The notes: generated by a model not told the origin, from the sequence alone. A stretch of 64,000 bases of DNA from Methanobrevibacter ruminantium (GCF_016294135.1 NZ_JAEDCO010000006.1:3712-67711), one strand, 5' to 3'; counted from the stretch's first letter, positions 37,161 to 46,763 are shown. Made by a program: numbers and translations.

Positions 37161-37610
37161 ATGAAAAATATTTCTATAGGCAATAAAGGCCAATTGTCAC
37201 TTGAATATGTCTTAAGTTCCATGATAGTGATCTTAATCATCAGCCTAATATCTGTTCCCATATTATTGACTGCAATGGATTATTCCAATGATATATTGGA
37301 TTCAATCAATTCCAAAAGCGAACTGTCTAAAATAACTGATGCAATTGACTTTTGCTATGCCTCTGGAAAGGGGTCTAAAAGAACTGTATTGGTTGACTTT
37401 AATCGAAATGTGGATATCAGACTGTATAATGACGGCAAAAATGGATTGGCTTTGATAAATTTGAACTTATCTGACAATTCACAAGAAATCACAAGGTATT
37501 TTGATTATAATGGATTAAATGAAAACATTCATTTATCTAAAGGGTTTAATAGGATTGCAGTAAAATGGGACGAGAATTCAAATGTGATTGAAGTAAAGAG
37601 ATTGATTTAA
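37161..37610 (+). CDS. Pilin-like protein with class III signal peptide
   Basis: A 149-residue protein. The N-terminus MKNISIGNKGQLSLEYVLSS has the QXSXEXXXL class III motif directly before a hydrophobic helix, so cleavage after Gly10 is expected. The rest is a small beta-rich domain. Its position right after the prepilin peptidase suggests a type IV pilus-like or surface assembly. No pilus ATPase or membrane platform gene is in the window. Confidence 0.85.
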   Translation: MKNISIGNKGQLSLEYVLSSMIVILIISLISVPILLTAMDYSNDILDSINSKSELSKITDAIDFCYASGKGSKRTVLVDFNRNVDIRLYNDGKNGLALINLNLSDNSQEITRYFDYNGLNENIHLSKGFNRIAVKWDENSNVIEVKRLI

Positions 37611-37880
37611 TACTTCACCGTTTCATAATGCTTTTTTAACAGAAAATTCTCTTTTCATAAAATATATAAATTAAGTTTTTTATATATAATATTAGAATAA
37701 TAATTCTTAATTTTAAAATATTTATTATAAAATTGTTTTAAAACTTAAATAAATTTATTAATTTGTTTTTATTTTAAAAATTAGGACTTATTTAATGTAA
37801 TATTGATTTATAAATTTATTTAACTCTCTAAAAACTGAATTAAGATAAATTTATATTTAAAATTGTTAAAAGAGTTGATT

Positions 37881-38705
37881 ATGATGGATTTAATTACTGG
37901 AATAATATTTGTAATCCTATTCATTATAATTATGGTATTTGCCTTTTCCATGGGTATTCTATCTCCATATGTTGGTAGAAAGGAAATCGTATCCATAATC
38001 TTAATAGGATTTGTTCTTGGCGCTATCGGAGGATACTTCTTCATTGACCCTATTTACGAAGAAAGCCCGTATATTATAGGTAATGTTCAAGGACTTTTTA
38101 CATTGGATAGTGAAGTGATTTATCTAAACATTCCATCAACTTCAAACATCAGTGATGTAACAAATAAGATTAGCAATTTAAATGGAGTTAATTCAGTTTC
38201 TACAAACGGATTTGAGTTGAAAACAGGGTTCATCAAGAACAGCACAAAGATTTATGTGGAGAATCATTTAAGAAGCGATTCTGAGATTGAATCCTTTAAG
38301 GTAACCAACAATTCAGTTACTGTAGACTTAAAAAATCCTGCAAGTTCAACCACCACATTAGGTTCTCTTGTAAATTGGCTAAGCAATAGGGCTGGAGTAG
38401 GCTCTGAATTCGCTTTCGTCCATATACAAGTTCATGTAAATTCCAATGATGTGGAAGAGGTCAGGGATTATTTAAATGAAAGCAATTACAACATAATCTC
38501 TATTGAAGGGCCTGTACAGGATACAATACATTATTTTGAAGATCATTTGGCTCCAACTTATGTTATAATGTTCATTACAGGGCTTGTGGGAGTAGCTGTA
38601 GCTATTGCAGGAGTCTTTGTTGAACCTTTAACCAAATTCACTAGAAGATTTAAAAAAGACCAAAAAGAAAGAATTAGAAGTAGAAGCAATAGAAGAAGAC
38701 GTTAA
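37881..38705 (+). CDS. Membrane protein with extracellular domain
   Basis: Two N-terminal helices (SMGILSPYVG between them), a 150-residue extracellular Asn/Ser-rich domain and one C-terminal helix (YVIMFITGLVGVAVAIAG). It ends in a very basic tail of Arg and Lys. The frame extends to 37863, but ATG 37881 is favoured by the GTTGAT upstream (274 residues). The family is unknown. A zinc-ribbon membrane protein follows 24 bases later, likely the same operon. Confidence 0.75.
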   Translation: MMDLITGIIFVILFIIIMVFAFSMGILSPYVGRKEIVSIILIGFVLGAIGGYFFIDPIYEESPYIIGNVQGLFTLDSEVIYLNIPSTSNISDVTNKISNLNGVNSVSTNGFELKTGFIKNSTKIYVENHLRSDSEIESFKVTNNSVTVDLKNPASSTTTLGSLVNWLSNRAGVGSEFAFVHIQVHVNSNDVEEVRDYLNESNYNIISIEGPVQDTIHYFEDHLAPTYVIMFITGLVGVAVAIAGVFVEPLTKFTRRFKKDQKERIRSRSNRRRR

Positions 38706-38729
38706 TTAGTTTATTTAAAGGAGGATAAT

Positions 38730-39311
38730 ATGTCTAAATTCTGTCCGGAATGCGGTTTTGAGCAACATAATGATAATAATCGTTATTGTTCCAATTGCGG
38801 TTTTGACTTTTACAAAGTGGAAAACAATATTAAATCAGCTGACAACTCAAGTATTGTTGTTCCTATAGATTCTGATGAGAATTCTGTTTCCAAGACTCTA
38901 GGTTCTGTAGATTCTAAGGCCATTGAATCCAGTTCCACCTCTTCTTCAACAACTTCAACCGCTAAAGGCCCTTCCAGTTCAAGCACCAAAAGCTCAACTG
39001 GTTCAAGTCCAAAGACCACAAAAAATTATACATCCAAATCATCAAGTAACGATTTTTTATCTAAATTAACATTCAATAAATGCTTTTTAGCATTTGCAGT
39101 GATACTGATAATATTTTTTATTATTGGAATGTTCGCCCAATTGGACCCGGAGCCTTCCTCGGATAATGGATTGACTTCATTTATGGAAAGATCAAATAGT
39201 TATGGATTATCTGATTTTATTGAAGATTCCAATAATTATTCCGATGATTATGATTACGATTATTTAAATTATGGTGGAGACGGCGATTACGCAGATCGTG
39301 TAGAGAATTGA
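38730..39311 (+). CDS. Zinc-ribbon membrane protein
   Basis: The N-terminus has CPECG and CSNCG, a four-cysteine zinc ribbon (residues 5-26). A 70-residue Ser/Thr-rich linker, one membrane helix (about 113-133) and an acidic, tyrosine-rich tail follow. The ribosome-binding site is AAGGAGGATAAT. The function is unknown; such proteins often act as small membrane-tethered adaptors. Confidence 0.8.
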   Translation: MSKFCPECGFEQHNDNNRYCSNCGFDFYKVENNIKSADNSSIVVPIDSDENSVSKTLGSVDSKAIESSSTSSSTTSTAKGPSSSSTKSSTGSSPKTTKNYTSKSSSNDFLSKLTFNKCFLAFAVILIIFFIIGMFAQLDPEPSSDNGLTSFMERSNSYGLSDFIEDSNNYSDDYDYDYLNYGGDGDYADRVEN

Positions 39312-39353
39312 AATTTAATACTATTTTTTATTAATCTAAATTTGGTGTAAATA

Positions 39354-40037
39354 ATGAAATCTGCTGTTTTATTTTCAGGTGGAAAAGATAGTGTTATGGC
39401 TTTAAATTATGCTATAAACAATGGGGATGATGTAGAATATCTTCTTTCAATCAAGTCCCAAAATGATGAGTCATACATGTTTCACGTTCCGAATATCCAT
39501 TTAACCGATTTGCAGGCAGAAGCTATAGGAATTCCTATCATAGAAGTCAAAACTGCGGGGGTAAAGGAAGAGGAGCTTGAAGATTTGAAGGAAGGATTTA
39601 AGCAATTGAAAAGCCTTGGAATTGAAGCTATCTACACAGGTGCATTATTTTCCACTTATCAAAAATCCAGAATTGAAAGATTGGCAGATGAGATTGGCAT
39701 TGAAGCCATTTCACCATATTGGCATAAGGATCCTAAGGAATATATGGATTTGGTTATTGATTCCGGATTTAAGGTTATCATCAGCGGTGTTTTTGCTGAG
39801 GGTCTTGATGAATCATGGCTCGGCAGGCTCATTGATGAAGAGGCATTGGCAGAACTTGAGAAAATCAGCGAAAAGACATATCTCCATCTTGCTTTTGAAG
39901 GAGGAGAGGCTGAAACATTAGTTATTGATGGCCCTATCTTTAAAAAAAGAATTGAAATATTGGATGCAGATATAGATTGGCATGTTAATAATGGCACATA
40001 TAATATAACAGATGCAAGATTGGTAGATAAGGAATAA
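39354..40037 (+). CDS. Diphthine-ammonia ligase-like PP-loop ATPase
   Basis: A 227-residue protein of the archaeal Dph6-like family. It starts with the PP-loop SGGKDS (residues 8-13), has EAIYTGALFSTYQKSRIE and ends in EGGEAETLV. Dph6 amidates diphthine on elongation factor 2. The archaeal homologues are assigned this role by similarity. Confidence 0.88.
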   Translation: MKSAVLFSGGKDSVMALNYAINNGDDVEYLLSIKSQNDESYMFHVPNIHLTDLQAEAIGIPIIEVKTAGVKEEELEDLKEGFKQLKSLGIEAIYTGALFSTYQKSRIERLADEIGIEAISPYWHKDPKEYMDLVIDSGFKVIISGVFAEGLDESWLGRLIDEEALAELEKISEKTYLHLAFEGGEAETLVIDGPIFKKRIEILDADIDWHVNNGTYNITDARLVDKE

Positions 40038-40096
40038 TTGCAAATCTTTATATTTAACAAAAATTATCCATTAGTATAACGTATTGGGGTGATATT

Positions 40097-40696
40097 ATTT
40101 CAAAAGGTTTTAAAAAAAGCATATTAACTATTTCACTTGTTTTCATGATTCTTTTCTCATCTATAATAATCATTGATTCCATTTCTGCAGAAGAGAATGT
40201 GCCAAAAGGTTTTGAAACTTACTATATGAGAGGATATGGATTCAATGTCCCAAGTTCATACAAGCTGATTAATGAAGGATGGGATGAAGTTAATCGCTTG
40301 AATTACATGAACTTTCAAAAGGGCAGGAATTTTGTAAATATCAGTCTGGAAAGACATTCATCAAGTTTCAATAAGAATGTAATGGATGGATTCAGCTCCT
40401 TTAAGTTGAATGATGAGAAACTGTATAAGACCTCAATTTCTGGAATAACCGGATTTTACAATAAGAGGAATAAGGTAAAAACATTTGTTTTTGCATCTGA
40501 AGATGATATGATCTATTTGCACATAAAAGGGCCAAGTGTCTCTCATGTGGTTTCATCCATAACCCAAAGGGATTATAGGCCTTATCACAGCAATGAATAT
40601 GACTTCGATGATGATGCATATTATGAATCAGACGCTTATGATGACTCTTTTGATGATTCTTTTGATGATGCGTCTTATTACAATTACAGATGGTAA
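40097..40696 (+). CDS. Small secreted protein, apparent ATT start
   Basis: The first ATG (40145) lies in the middle of a signal peptide. Reading back, the frame gives a basic n-region (SKGFKKS) and a full hydrophobic core. GGTGAT is at 40088-40093, and the codon at the normal start position is ATT (40097). The mature part (after about ISAEE) has FNVPSSYKLI and an Asp-rich, tyrosine-rich C-terminus. It resembles in layout the secreted protein at 42746. If ATT is rejected, the start is 40145 and the signal peptide is short of its basic end. Confidence 0.7.
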   Translation: MSKGFKKSILTISLVFMILFSSIIIIDSISAEENVPKGFETYYMRGYGFNVPSSYKLINEGWDEVNRLNYMNFQKGRNFVNISLERHSSSFNKNVMDGFSSFKLNDEKLYKTSISGITGFYNKRNKVKTFVFASEDDMIYLHIKGPSVSHVVSSITQRDYRPYHSNEYDFDDDAYYESDAYDDSFDDSFDDASYYNYRW

Positions 40697-40716
40697 TTAA
40701 TTACCATTTTTTTTTT
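40690..40716 (+). terminator. Terminator overlapping stop codon
   Basis: ATGGTAATTAATTACCAT (40690-40707) is a perfect palindrome containing the TAA stop, followed by a run of T. Confidence 0.7.
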
Positions 40717-40753
40717 TAAAAAAGTAGTATAATTTGTTTTTTTTTAATTATTT

Positions 40754-41326
40754 CTAATAAACAATCTTATAATCTATTTTATTCTTTTCTCTTTTTAGAG
40801 AATCCATTTTAACAAGGTCAAAGATCAATTTATCTTCGGTTAACCTTTCCCACATCTTGTATATCTTTTTTAGGAAATCCTCATCCAAATCCATTTTTTC
40901 AGCTATGATTGGACATTGATAAGTCATGTCATCAACATCATAAATCAAATGCAACTTGTTTTCCTTATCAAAATGTGGGCTAAGAGGAAAAGACCTACAT
41001 TGAATGGGCCTTAATCTTCTATTGCAGTGTGGTGGATTGGTGCATTTTATATAATAGACTTCCCCATCCCAAGAGTCTGGATATTCGATCTCATCAGTTG
41101 TTTCATAAAACATCTCAAACCAATCTGATTCGTTTTCAAGCATTTCCTCTTCTCCAGGAAGCAAATACAATACCATTTCTGCCAATTCATCATTTCTTTC
41201 ACCATTTTCAACAGTGCAGCAGATGGAATTGCATAGCTCTCCACAATTGAACTTGCCTAATGGAGATGCATTATTGGTCATATTATATATTTTCAAATAA
41301 TCCTTTTTTCTTATAGAACATTTCAT
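40754..41326 (-). CDS. YkgJ-type cysteine cluster protein
   Basis: A 190-residue protein with a CNSICC motif near residue 30 and later a CTNPPHCNRRLRPIQCRSFPL block plus YQCP. This is the spread cysteine pattern of the YkgJ family of putative zinc- or iron-binding proteins. ATG 41326 is used. A start at 41281 would remove a basic N-terminus but keep all cysteines. Confidence 0.8.
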   Translation of the reverse strand: MKCSIRKKDYLKIYNMTNNASPLGKFNCGELCNSICCTVENGERNDELAEMVLYLLPGEEEMLENESDWFEMFYETTDEIEYPDSWDGEVYYIKCTNPPHCNRRLRPIQCRSFPLSPHFDKENKLHLIYDVDDMTYQCPIIAEKMDLDEDFLKKIYKMWERLTEDKLIFDLVKMDSLKREKNKIDYKIVY

Positions 41327-41554
41327 TTTTTCACATTTTTTTCTCTTGATTAGATAATATTTATGTGTCTTTTTCTTAAAAAGTTATTGATTAGAAAAAT
41401 GGTTTATCAAATAATTCATTTCTTTAAAAGAACATTTTTAAATCATTATTTCATATGAATTCATGCACTAAAGACTTTACATAAATTCTAATTTTTTTAC
41501 AAAAAACAGCCAGTTTCCTTATAAAACTTTCGATTATGTAAAAAATAGATTACA

Positions 41555-41562
41555 TTTATATA
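41555..41562 (+). promoter_or_regulatory. TATA box of the DUF1002 gene
   Basis: TTTATATA lies 45 bases before the ATG at 41607, with AGAGGTGAT as ribosome-binding site between. Confidence 0.55.
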
Positions 41563-41606
41563 CTAGTTTAACAAAATAAGATTATGAATTTATAAGAGGT
41601 GATAAA

Positions 41607-42488
41607 ATGAATAAAAGAATTCTAGCCATATGCCTTGCTATATTTATGGCATTCGCGGTTATTCCAACTGGATTTGCAGACAGTTCTAATCAAGTTGTAA
41701 TAACCTATGGTGAAACTGCATATATGAATCAACAATACAAATCTATGGTTGACGATTATTTTGCAAGCAAAACTAATGTAGATATAAACAGCATAGAATC
41801 AAAAGTAATCACTGCTGGAGATGTAAACAAGATTTCCGGTGGTTTCTCAGGAAAATATTACAATTCAAACCAAATCTTTTCCTCTGCTCTTCTTGACTTG
41901 AACCAAAATGGGGAAATTACTGTAGATGTGGACAGTTCAATCACTACAATCACTCCTGAAATGTACATGTCAGCACTTAAGTCTGCAGGTATTCAAGGGG
42001 GACATGTCTATGTGACAAGTCCAGTGAGTGCTACTGGTGAATCCGCTCTTGCAGGTATTATGGATTGTTATGAGGAAGCTACTGATGTAGAGATCCCAGA
42101 TAATGTTAAGGAGGCAGCAAACCAAGAGATTGCTACTCAAGCAGACATCATGAACAATTCAAATGTCAGTGCAGATGACTTATCCAAACTAGTGGATGAT
42201 GTAAAGGAAAAGGTTAGTGAGGAAAACATCACTGATCATGCAACCATTGTAAACATTATCAATGATTACAGTACAACCTACAATATCAACATATCTGACA
42301 GTGATATTGAAAACCTTGCTCAAACAATTGAACAAGTGCAATCTGTGCAGGATGATGCAAATGCCTACAAAGAGCAAATCAGCGATTATATGGACAGTTC
42401 ATCTTCTGGCAATGGATTTATAATGGATGGATTTTCCTTAGATGGTTTGTTCAATAGCATATTAAGCATTTTCAATATAAATCTTTAA
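41607..42488 (+). CDS. Secreted DUF1002 family protein
   Basis: A 293-residue protein with a clear signal peptide (residues 1-24, ending PTGFADSS). A DUF1002 domain starts VVITYGETAYMNQQY and includes GHVYVTSPVSATGESALAGIMDCYEEATD. A helical second half ends in a short hydrophobic tail. DUF1002 is shared with Firmicutes, so transfer between gut organisms is possible. The function is unknown. Confidence 0.9.
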   Translation: MNKRILAICLAIFMAFAVIPTGFADSSNQVVITYGETAYMNQQYKSMVDDYFASKTNVDINSIESKVITAGDVNKISGGFSGKYYNSNQIFSSALLDLNQNGEITVDVDSSITTITPEMYMSALKSAGIQGGHVYVTSPVSATGESALAGIMDCYEEATDVEIPDNVKEAANQEIATQADIMNNSNVSADDLSKLVDDVKEKVSEENITDHATIVNIINDYSTTYNINISDSDIENLAQTIEQVQSVQDDANAYKEQISDYMDSSSSGNGFIMDGFSLDGLFNSILSIFNINL

Positions 42489-42745
42489 AATAATTAAGTA
42501 ATCTGATTATTACTTAAATTATTTTTTTAATCTTTTTTCTTTTTTTAATCTTCAAGATCTTATTTTTCTTTTCTTTATAACTTGTTTTTCTCTATTTTCT
42601 CTATTCTGCTCTATTTTTAGCTTTTTTAGCTATTAAAAAAATATCAAAAATTATTTATTAATAATGTTACATATCTAAAATTAATTAATTTAATGATCTG
42701 ATAAATCCATGGTTTATTAGTTATTTAAATTAAGGAGGAAATACA

Positions 42746-43267
42746 ATGAAATTTAATAGGATTGCAATTATAGCTATTTTGGCAATTTTAACTGTTGTTT
42801 TAGCAGGTTCTGTATCTGCTTTTGACTTAGGTTTCTTAAGTGGCGGCGACAGTGAACCTCAAGAGATAACTGTTGGAGGAATTGACTTCAGCATTCCTGC
42901 TGGATTTGATGAAAATGAAGAATACAAAATGGTCAATGAGAAAAGCAACACTTCTGGTATTGACTACTACATGTCTTCTGCTGGTTTTGAAGATGATTCA
43001 AAACAAAAAGCTATTTATATCTTAGTGGGAGATTATGATGAGTATAATGTAACTGATGAGATAATTGAATATGTTTTAGATGATATGGACTATGAAAAGA
43101 AAACCATTAATGGCCATGATGGTTATTTGGTTCAACAAAGCACTTCAAGCAGTTCATCTTTAATGGCAGTGGAAGAACCTATCTGCATGTTCGTTTATGA
43201 GGAAAATGGTGATCTTGTTTTCCTTGGAGCTACTGATGATTCATATTTCAGTGATGTTATTATATAA
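42746..43267 (+). CDS. Small secreted protein
   Basis: A 173-residue protein with a signal peptide (KFNRIAIIAILAILTVVLAGSVSA), then an acidic beta-rich domain with IDFSIPAGF near residue 48. The same F-x-(I/V)-P pattern occurs in the protein at 40097, so both may belong to one methanobacterial secreted family. AAGGAGGAAAT precedes the ATG. Confidence 0.85.
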   Translation: MKFNRIAIIAILAILTVVLAGSVSAFDLGFLSGGDSEPQEITVGGIDFSIPAGFDENEEYKMVNEKSNTSGIDYYMSSAGFEDDSKQKAIYILVGDYDEYNVTDEIIEYVLDDMDYEKKTINGHDGYLVQQSTSSSSSLMAVEEPICMFVYEENGDLVFLGATDDSYFSDVII

Positions 43268-43541
43268 TAGTTAGATTTTTATTTTTTTCATTTTTCTTAT
43301 TTTTTATATATCTCTGTTTTTTCTATTTTTTCACTATTTCAATAATTTTATAAAACTTTATAATGTATAATCAATATATTACTTAATTGGGTTATATAAT
43401 TCTAATTTTCAAGAAAAAATAGGATTAAAAATATGATTAATTAAATTAAAATAATTATTGATAATTTTAATAATTATTATCATAAACTATATTTTAATTA
43501 ATCATATATTCATTTATTTTAATTGTCTGTGAGATGTTTCA

Positions 43542-44138
43542 ATGAAGAGGTTTATTGCTATAGATGGGCTTGATGGTTCTGGTAAAGATACGCAAGCTAG
43601 ACTTATTGGGGAGAAATATGAAAATGAAGGAACAGTCATCATTCGTTCACATCCAACATCAGACAACATCTTTGGAAGAAATTCAAAAGCTGCTTTGGAA
43701 AGAGGAGGTAAACTCAATAAGATAATAGCCACATTATGTTATGGAGCAGATGCAATAAGGTCTGTCATCAAGTATTATGGAAAGGCAGATACAGTTATTT
43801 TTGTCAGGTATACATTAGCTGTATCATACTTGAACAAAGCCATTTTCCTACCTGTGTACAAGCTCGTTTGCTTTGCACTTCCTGTTTCTGAATATTTCTT
43901 CTATTTGGATGTTTCTCCTGAAAAGCTCGTGGAACGTGTACAGAAGAGAAATGAAAAGGAAGAGATGTTTGAAAATTATGAGGCATTTGTCAAGGTAAGG
44001 CAAAAGGCCGAACCTGTTTTATACAATTGGCATGTAATTCCAGCAGATGATTCACCAGAGGAAATATTTGCAAAAATAGAGATTATTCTAGATGAATTGG
44101 ACTCAAAGTTATTAAATGAGCCTAAAAAATTAGAATAG
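43542..44138 (+). CDS. Thymidylate kinase-like protein
   Basis: A 198-residue P-loop kinase with GLDGSGKDTQ at residues 9-18 and a YFFYLDVSPEKLVERVQKR segment as in dTMP kinases. The DRY/DRF motif is replaced by VRYTLAVSYL, so the substrate may not be dTMP. It converges with the UPF0200 gene. Confidence 0.85.
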   Translation: MKRFIAIDGLDGSGKDTQARLIGEKYENEGTVIIRSHPTSDNIFGRNSKAALERGGKLNKIIATLCYGADAIRSVIKYYGKADTVIFVRYTLAVSYLNKAIFLPVYKLVCFALPVSEYFFYLDVSPEKLVERVQKRNEKEEMFENYEAFVKVRQKAEPVLYNWHVIPADDSPEEIFAKIEIILDELDSKLLNEPKKLE

Positions 44139-44204
44139 TTATATACTTTTTTTTTAAAAATAAGTTAAAATAGTAAAAATAGTTATAAAAATAGCAAATA
44201 AAAA

Positions 44205-44241
44205 AATAAGAAAAGTAAATAAAAATGGATTTAATCCATTT
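44205..44241 (-). terminator. Terminator overlapping UPF0200 stop codon
   Basis: AAATGGATT (44223-44231) pairs with AATCCATTT (44233-44241) across the stop of the minus-strand gene; on that strand T-rich sequence follows. Confidence 0.55.
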
Positions 44242-44773
44242 CTTTTTCTATAAATTCAGCAACTTTTTCTTTGAATTCTTCAAGAGAGCATTCATTTTCG
44301 ATTAAATAATCGGTAGTTGATACAACATCACCAATACCGAAACCTAATTCTCTGTTTTCCCTTATCATAAACTCATCAAAATTAGTTGTGTCGTCTTCTC
44401 TTCCTCTTAAAGAAATTCTTTTGAATCTGGTTTGAGGACTTGCATAAATTGAAACTGATATGAAATTATCAAAGTTTTCTTTAAAAAGTTCAATTTCATA
44501 TGGGCTTCTTATTCCATCAATCAAAACGGTTTTAATAATGTTATCCTTTTCAAAAAGATCTTTTATTTTTTGTACAGTTAATTCAGCCACAATGTATTGT
44601 CCAAATTCTTCTCTTAAAGTTTTAGCAGTTGTACCTGTATCTTCCCCTCTTTCTGCAGCCTTTTCTCTAATTATGTCACCCATACTAACTACAAGTGCAC
44701 CTTTTTCCATTGCAGTGTCGAAAAAAATACTTTTTCCAGAACCTTGTAAACCAGTTACGCCTATTACTTTCAT
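44231..44773 (-). CDS. UPF0200 family nucleotide kinase-like protein
   Basis: A 180-residue P-loop protein: GLQGSGKS at residues 8-15, SMGDIIREKA, DGIRSPYEIELFKE and RGREDD. The layout is like adenylate kinase or dephospho-CoA kinase. The archaeal UPF0200 family has no firm function. The neighbouring gene belongs to coenzyme A synthesis, which makes a link to CoA conceivable but unproven. Confidence 0.88.
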   Translation of the reverse strand: MKVIGVTGLQGSGKSIFFDTAMEKGALVVSMGDIIREKAAERGEDTGTTAKTLREEFGQYIVAELTVQKIKDLFEKDNIIKTVLIDGIRSPYEIELFKENFDNFISVSIYASPQTRFKRISLRGREDDTTNFDEFMIRENRELGFGIGDVVSTTDYLIENECSLEEFKEKVAEFIEKEMD

Positions 44774-44920
44774 TATAATCCCATTTAAAATATTATTTTT
44801 ATATATTCGTTATTTTGTAAAAATATTACTTATTAAAAAGTATATTTATATTTTTAATTGTTATTAAGTTTATCTTAAATTTGTAATAAAAAATAAATTA
44901 ATCTAAAAGAATAATTCTTA

Positions 44921-45667
44921 TTATTTCAATTTAATGGATGCTAAAGAATCTTTAAGATTTTGTTCATTGGAGAAATTATTAACAATATTCTCTAAAAATT
45001 CCTTGTCATCTGCCTTTCCGGATTCCTTAAATTCATTTGCTATTTGAGTCATCAATGGAACTGCCCTTACAATATTGTCTACAATGCTTATGGTTGACAT
45101 TTTGGCGGTTCTTGAGAGAGGATTCAAGTCTATGCAAATGATTTTCTTGCCGTTTTGAACCAATACCTCTGCTCTATCTCCATCCTCAAGAGGAACAATC
45201 ATAACATCTGCGATATAACTTCCTTCTTTGCTTGCAGTAGCTCTTGGGCTGTTTAGGTTGTCTATATACAAGAGTTCATCATCATTTGTGCCGAGAATGT
45301 CTTCCCATCCTCTTTCCTTAAACATTCTTGTAATTATTTCAACTCTTTCTGGAGTTCTATAGAACAGGTTGATTTCAATTTTAGAATCTGTTGCCTTTGC
45401 AAGCTCTATGATTTCATCAATAGCTAATGCAGTTGTATTTCCATTCACTGACAATACAGGATTTTCAGCAAGCAATATGGTTGCAACAGCTGCTTCACAT
45501 GCCTTTTCAGCGGTTTCTGTAGTTTTCTCTCCTATCAAGTAATCGAATGTTTCCCCTCTTCCATGGGCAATCATTCCAGAATCTGCCAAATATCCTTCCT
45601 TAAAGGCATTCTTTACTTTATCTCTTAATAATAATGATTTGTAACGTGGATGAGTTTTAGGTATCAT
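44921..45667 (-). CDS. 4-phosphopantoate-beta-alanine ligase (archaeal phosphopantothenate synthetase)
   Basis: Joins 4-phosphopantoate and beta-alanine in the archaeal route to coenzyme A. The family N-terminus IPKTHPRYKSLLLRDK, then GMIAHGRGETFDYLIGE, and SVNGNTTAL are present. The frame extends to TTG 45724, but the added residues are not part of the family, so ATG 45667 is preferred (248 residues). No clear ribosome-binding site precedes it. Confidence 0.9.
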   Translation of the reverse strand: MIPKTHPRYKSLLLRDKVKNAFKEGYLADSGMIAHGRGETFDYLIGEKTTETAEKACEAAVATILLAENPVLSVNGNTTALAIDEIIELAKATDSKIEINLFYRTPERVEIITRMFKERGWEDILGTNDDELLYIDNLNSPRATASKEGSYIADVMIVPLEDGDRAEVLVQNGKKIICIDLNPLSRTAKMSTISIVDNIVRAVPLMTQIANEFKESGKADDKEFLENIVNNFSNEQNLKDSLASIKLK

Positions 45668-45872
45668 ATATATTAATATGGTTAAATTGATTAATAAAAG
45701 TATAGTTAAAGGGATTTTAGTCAATTGATTATGAATGTAATAATAATTAGAAAAATTAATTGTATTTATTTATATGATAAGCAATAAACTATAATTAATT
45801 GTTAATTATTTGATTAATTTGCTATTTAATTAAAATTTTTAAGAATTTTTAACAAATTTATGGAGAATTACT

Positions 45873-46367
45873 ATGGATGAAAGAGTTGAAAATCCGGAAC
45901 TTAAAGAAATCATGAAAACCAGACCTGAAGAAATGAATGAAGATCAATTGGAAGCTTTTGTAGATGCATTTATGGAAGCTACTTTCATCATTCCAGCTGA
46001 ATTGAATTCAGATGTTGAAGCTCTTGAAGGAAAAACAGATGAGGAAATAGCTTTAGATGAAGAGATTGACCTTGAAATCATGAAACTTGAAGATGAGGAT
46101 GGAAATGTTCTCTTCCCAATTTACACTGATGATGATGAGCTTGAAAAATTAGCTGCAGAAGAGGATTTTGACGTTTTCGGATTAGTCATTTCTGCTGAAG
46201 ACCTTGCAATGCTACTCGCTGAAACCGAAGAGGATGATTTTGATGGTGTTGTAATCAATCCATTCCATGAAAATGCTGTAGAACTTCCATTGGAAGCTAT
46301 TTTCGAGCTTTATGATTTTGAAGAATGTGATGACCCTGATTGTGATGACCCAACTCATAATCATTAA
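45873..46367 (+). CDS. SseB-like domain protein
   Basis: A very acidic 164-residue protein. The centre (FPIYTDDDELEKLA..DVFGLVISAEDLAMLL..VVINPFHENAVELP) follows the SseB N-terminal domain pattern. The C-terminus ECDDPDCDDPTHNH could bind metal. The function is unknown. The next gene follows after 54 bases. Confidence 0.82.
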   Translation: MDERVENPELKEIMKTRPEEMNEDQLEAFVDAFMEATFIIPAELNSDVEALEGKTDEEIALDEEIDLEIMKLEDEDGNVLFPIYTDDDELEKLAAEEDFDVFGLVISAEDLAMLLAETEEDDFDGVVINPFHENAVELPLEAIFELYDFEECDDPDCDDPTHNH

Positions 46368-46421
46368 ATAAAATAATAAAGACATGTTGTTTAGCAGATT
46401 TAGAAGAAAAATAATGATCTA

Positions 46422-46763
46422 ATGGTTAAGAACCCATCTGAAGAAGTCTTAAAAGCCCATAATGATGCTGAAATAATCATTAAGGAGAACAATATAGACA
46501 GGTTCCTATTGAACATGTTTATGGAAAAGAAAGGAATCAATAAGTTCCATACCACTCCAGAGCTTGTAAATGGGTTCTTGAATTCAGATTGGTTCTTAAA
46601 CCTTGACCTTAAATGTCTGCTTCAAATAAACGATGAATCAAAAAGAATTCGCACTAATGCTTTTTTAACTAAAAAAGAGATATTTTTCAAAGAAAAAGAG
46701 AATATGAAAATAGACGTAGACGATATCATGGATTGCAGAATCGACGGAAAAAAGTGGATATAA
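46422..46763 (+). CDS. PH-like domain protein, C-terminus frameshifted
   Basis: 113 residues as it stands. The region from LKCLLQINDESKRIRTNAFLTKKEIFF onward looks like a small bacterial-type PH (YokE-like) fold, which should end in a C-terminal helix. The frame stops early after KKWI. In the neighbouring frame, 46754-46843 encodes a coherent ending (VDIICDSVSYKVMFTN, then a helix NLAKLFFDYISR). One extra A in the six-A run at 46748-46753 would restore it, giving an end just before uvrC. Confidence 0.75.
   Translation: MVKNPSEEVLKAHNDAEIIIKENNIDRFLLNMFMEKKGINKFHTTPELVNGFLNSDWFLNLDLKCLLQINDESKRIRTNAFLTKKEIFFKEKENMKIDVDDIMDCRIDGKKWI

Noticed and set aside
39616..40060. Overlapping ORFs on both strands inside the diphthine-ammonia-ligase-like gene
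   Set aside because: Out-of-frame shadows of a well-conserved PP-loop gene.
45668..45724. N-terminal extension of phosphopantothenate synthetase from TTG 45724
   Set aside because: Adds a hydrophobic stretch foreign to the family; the family N-terminus begins at ATG 45667.
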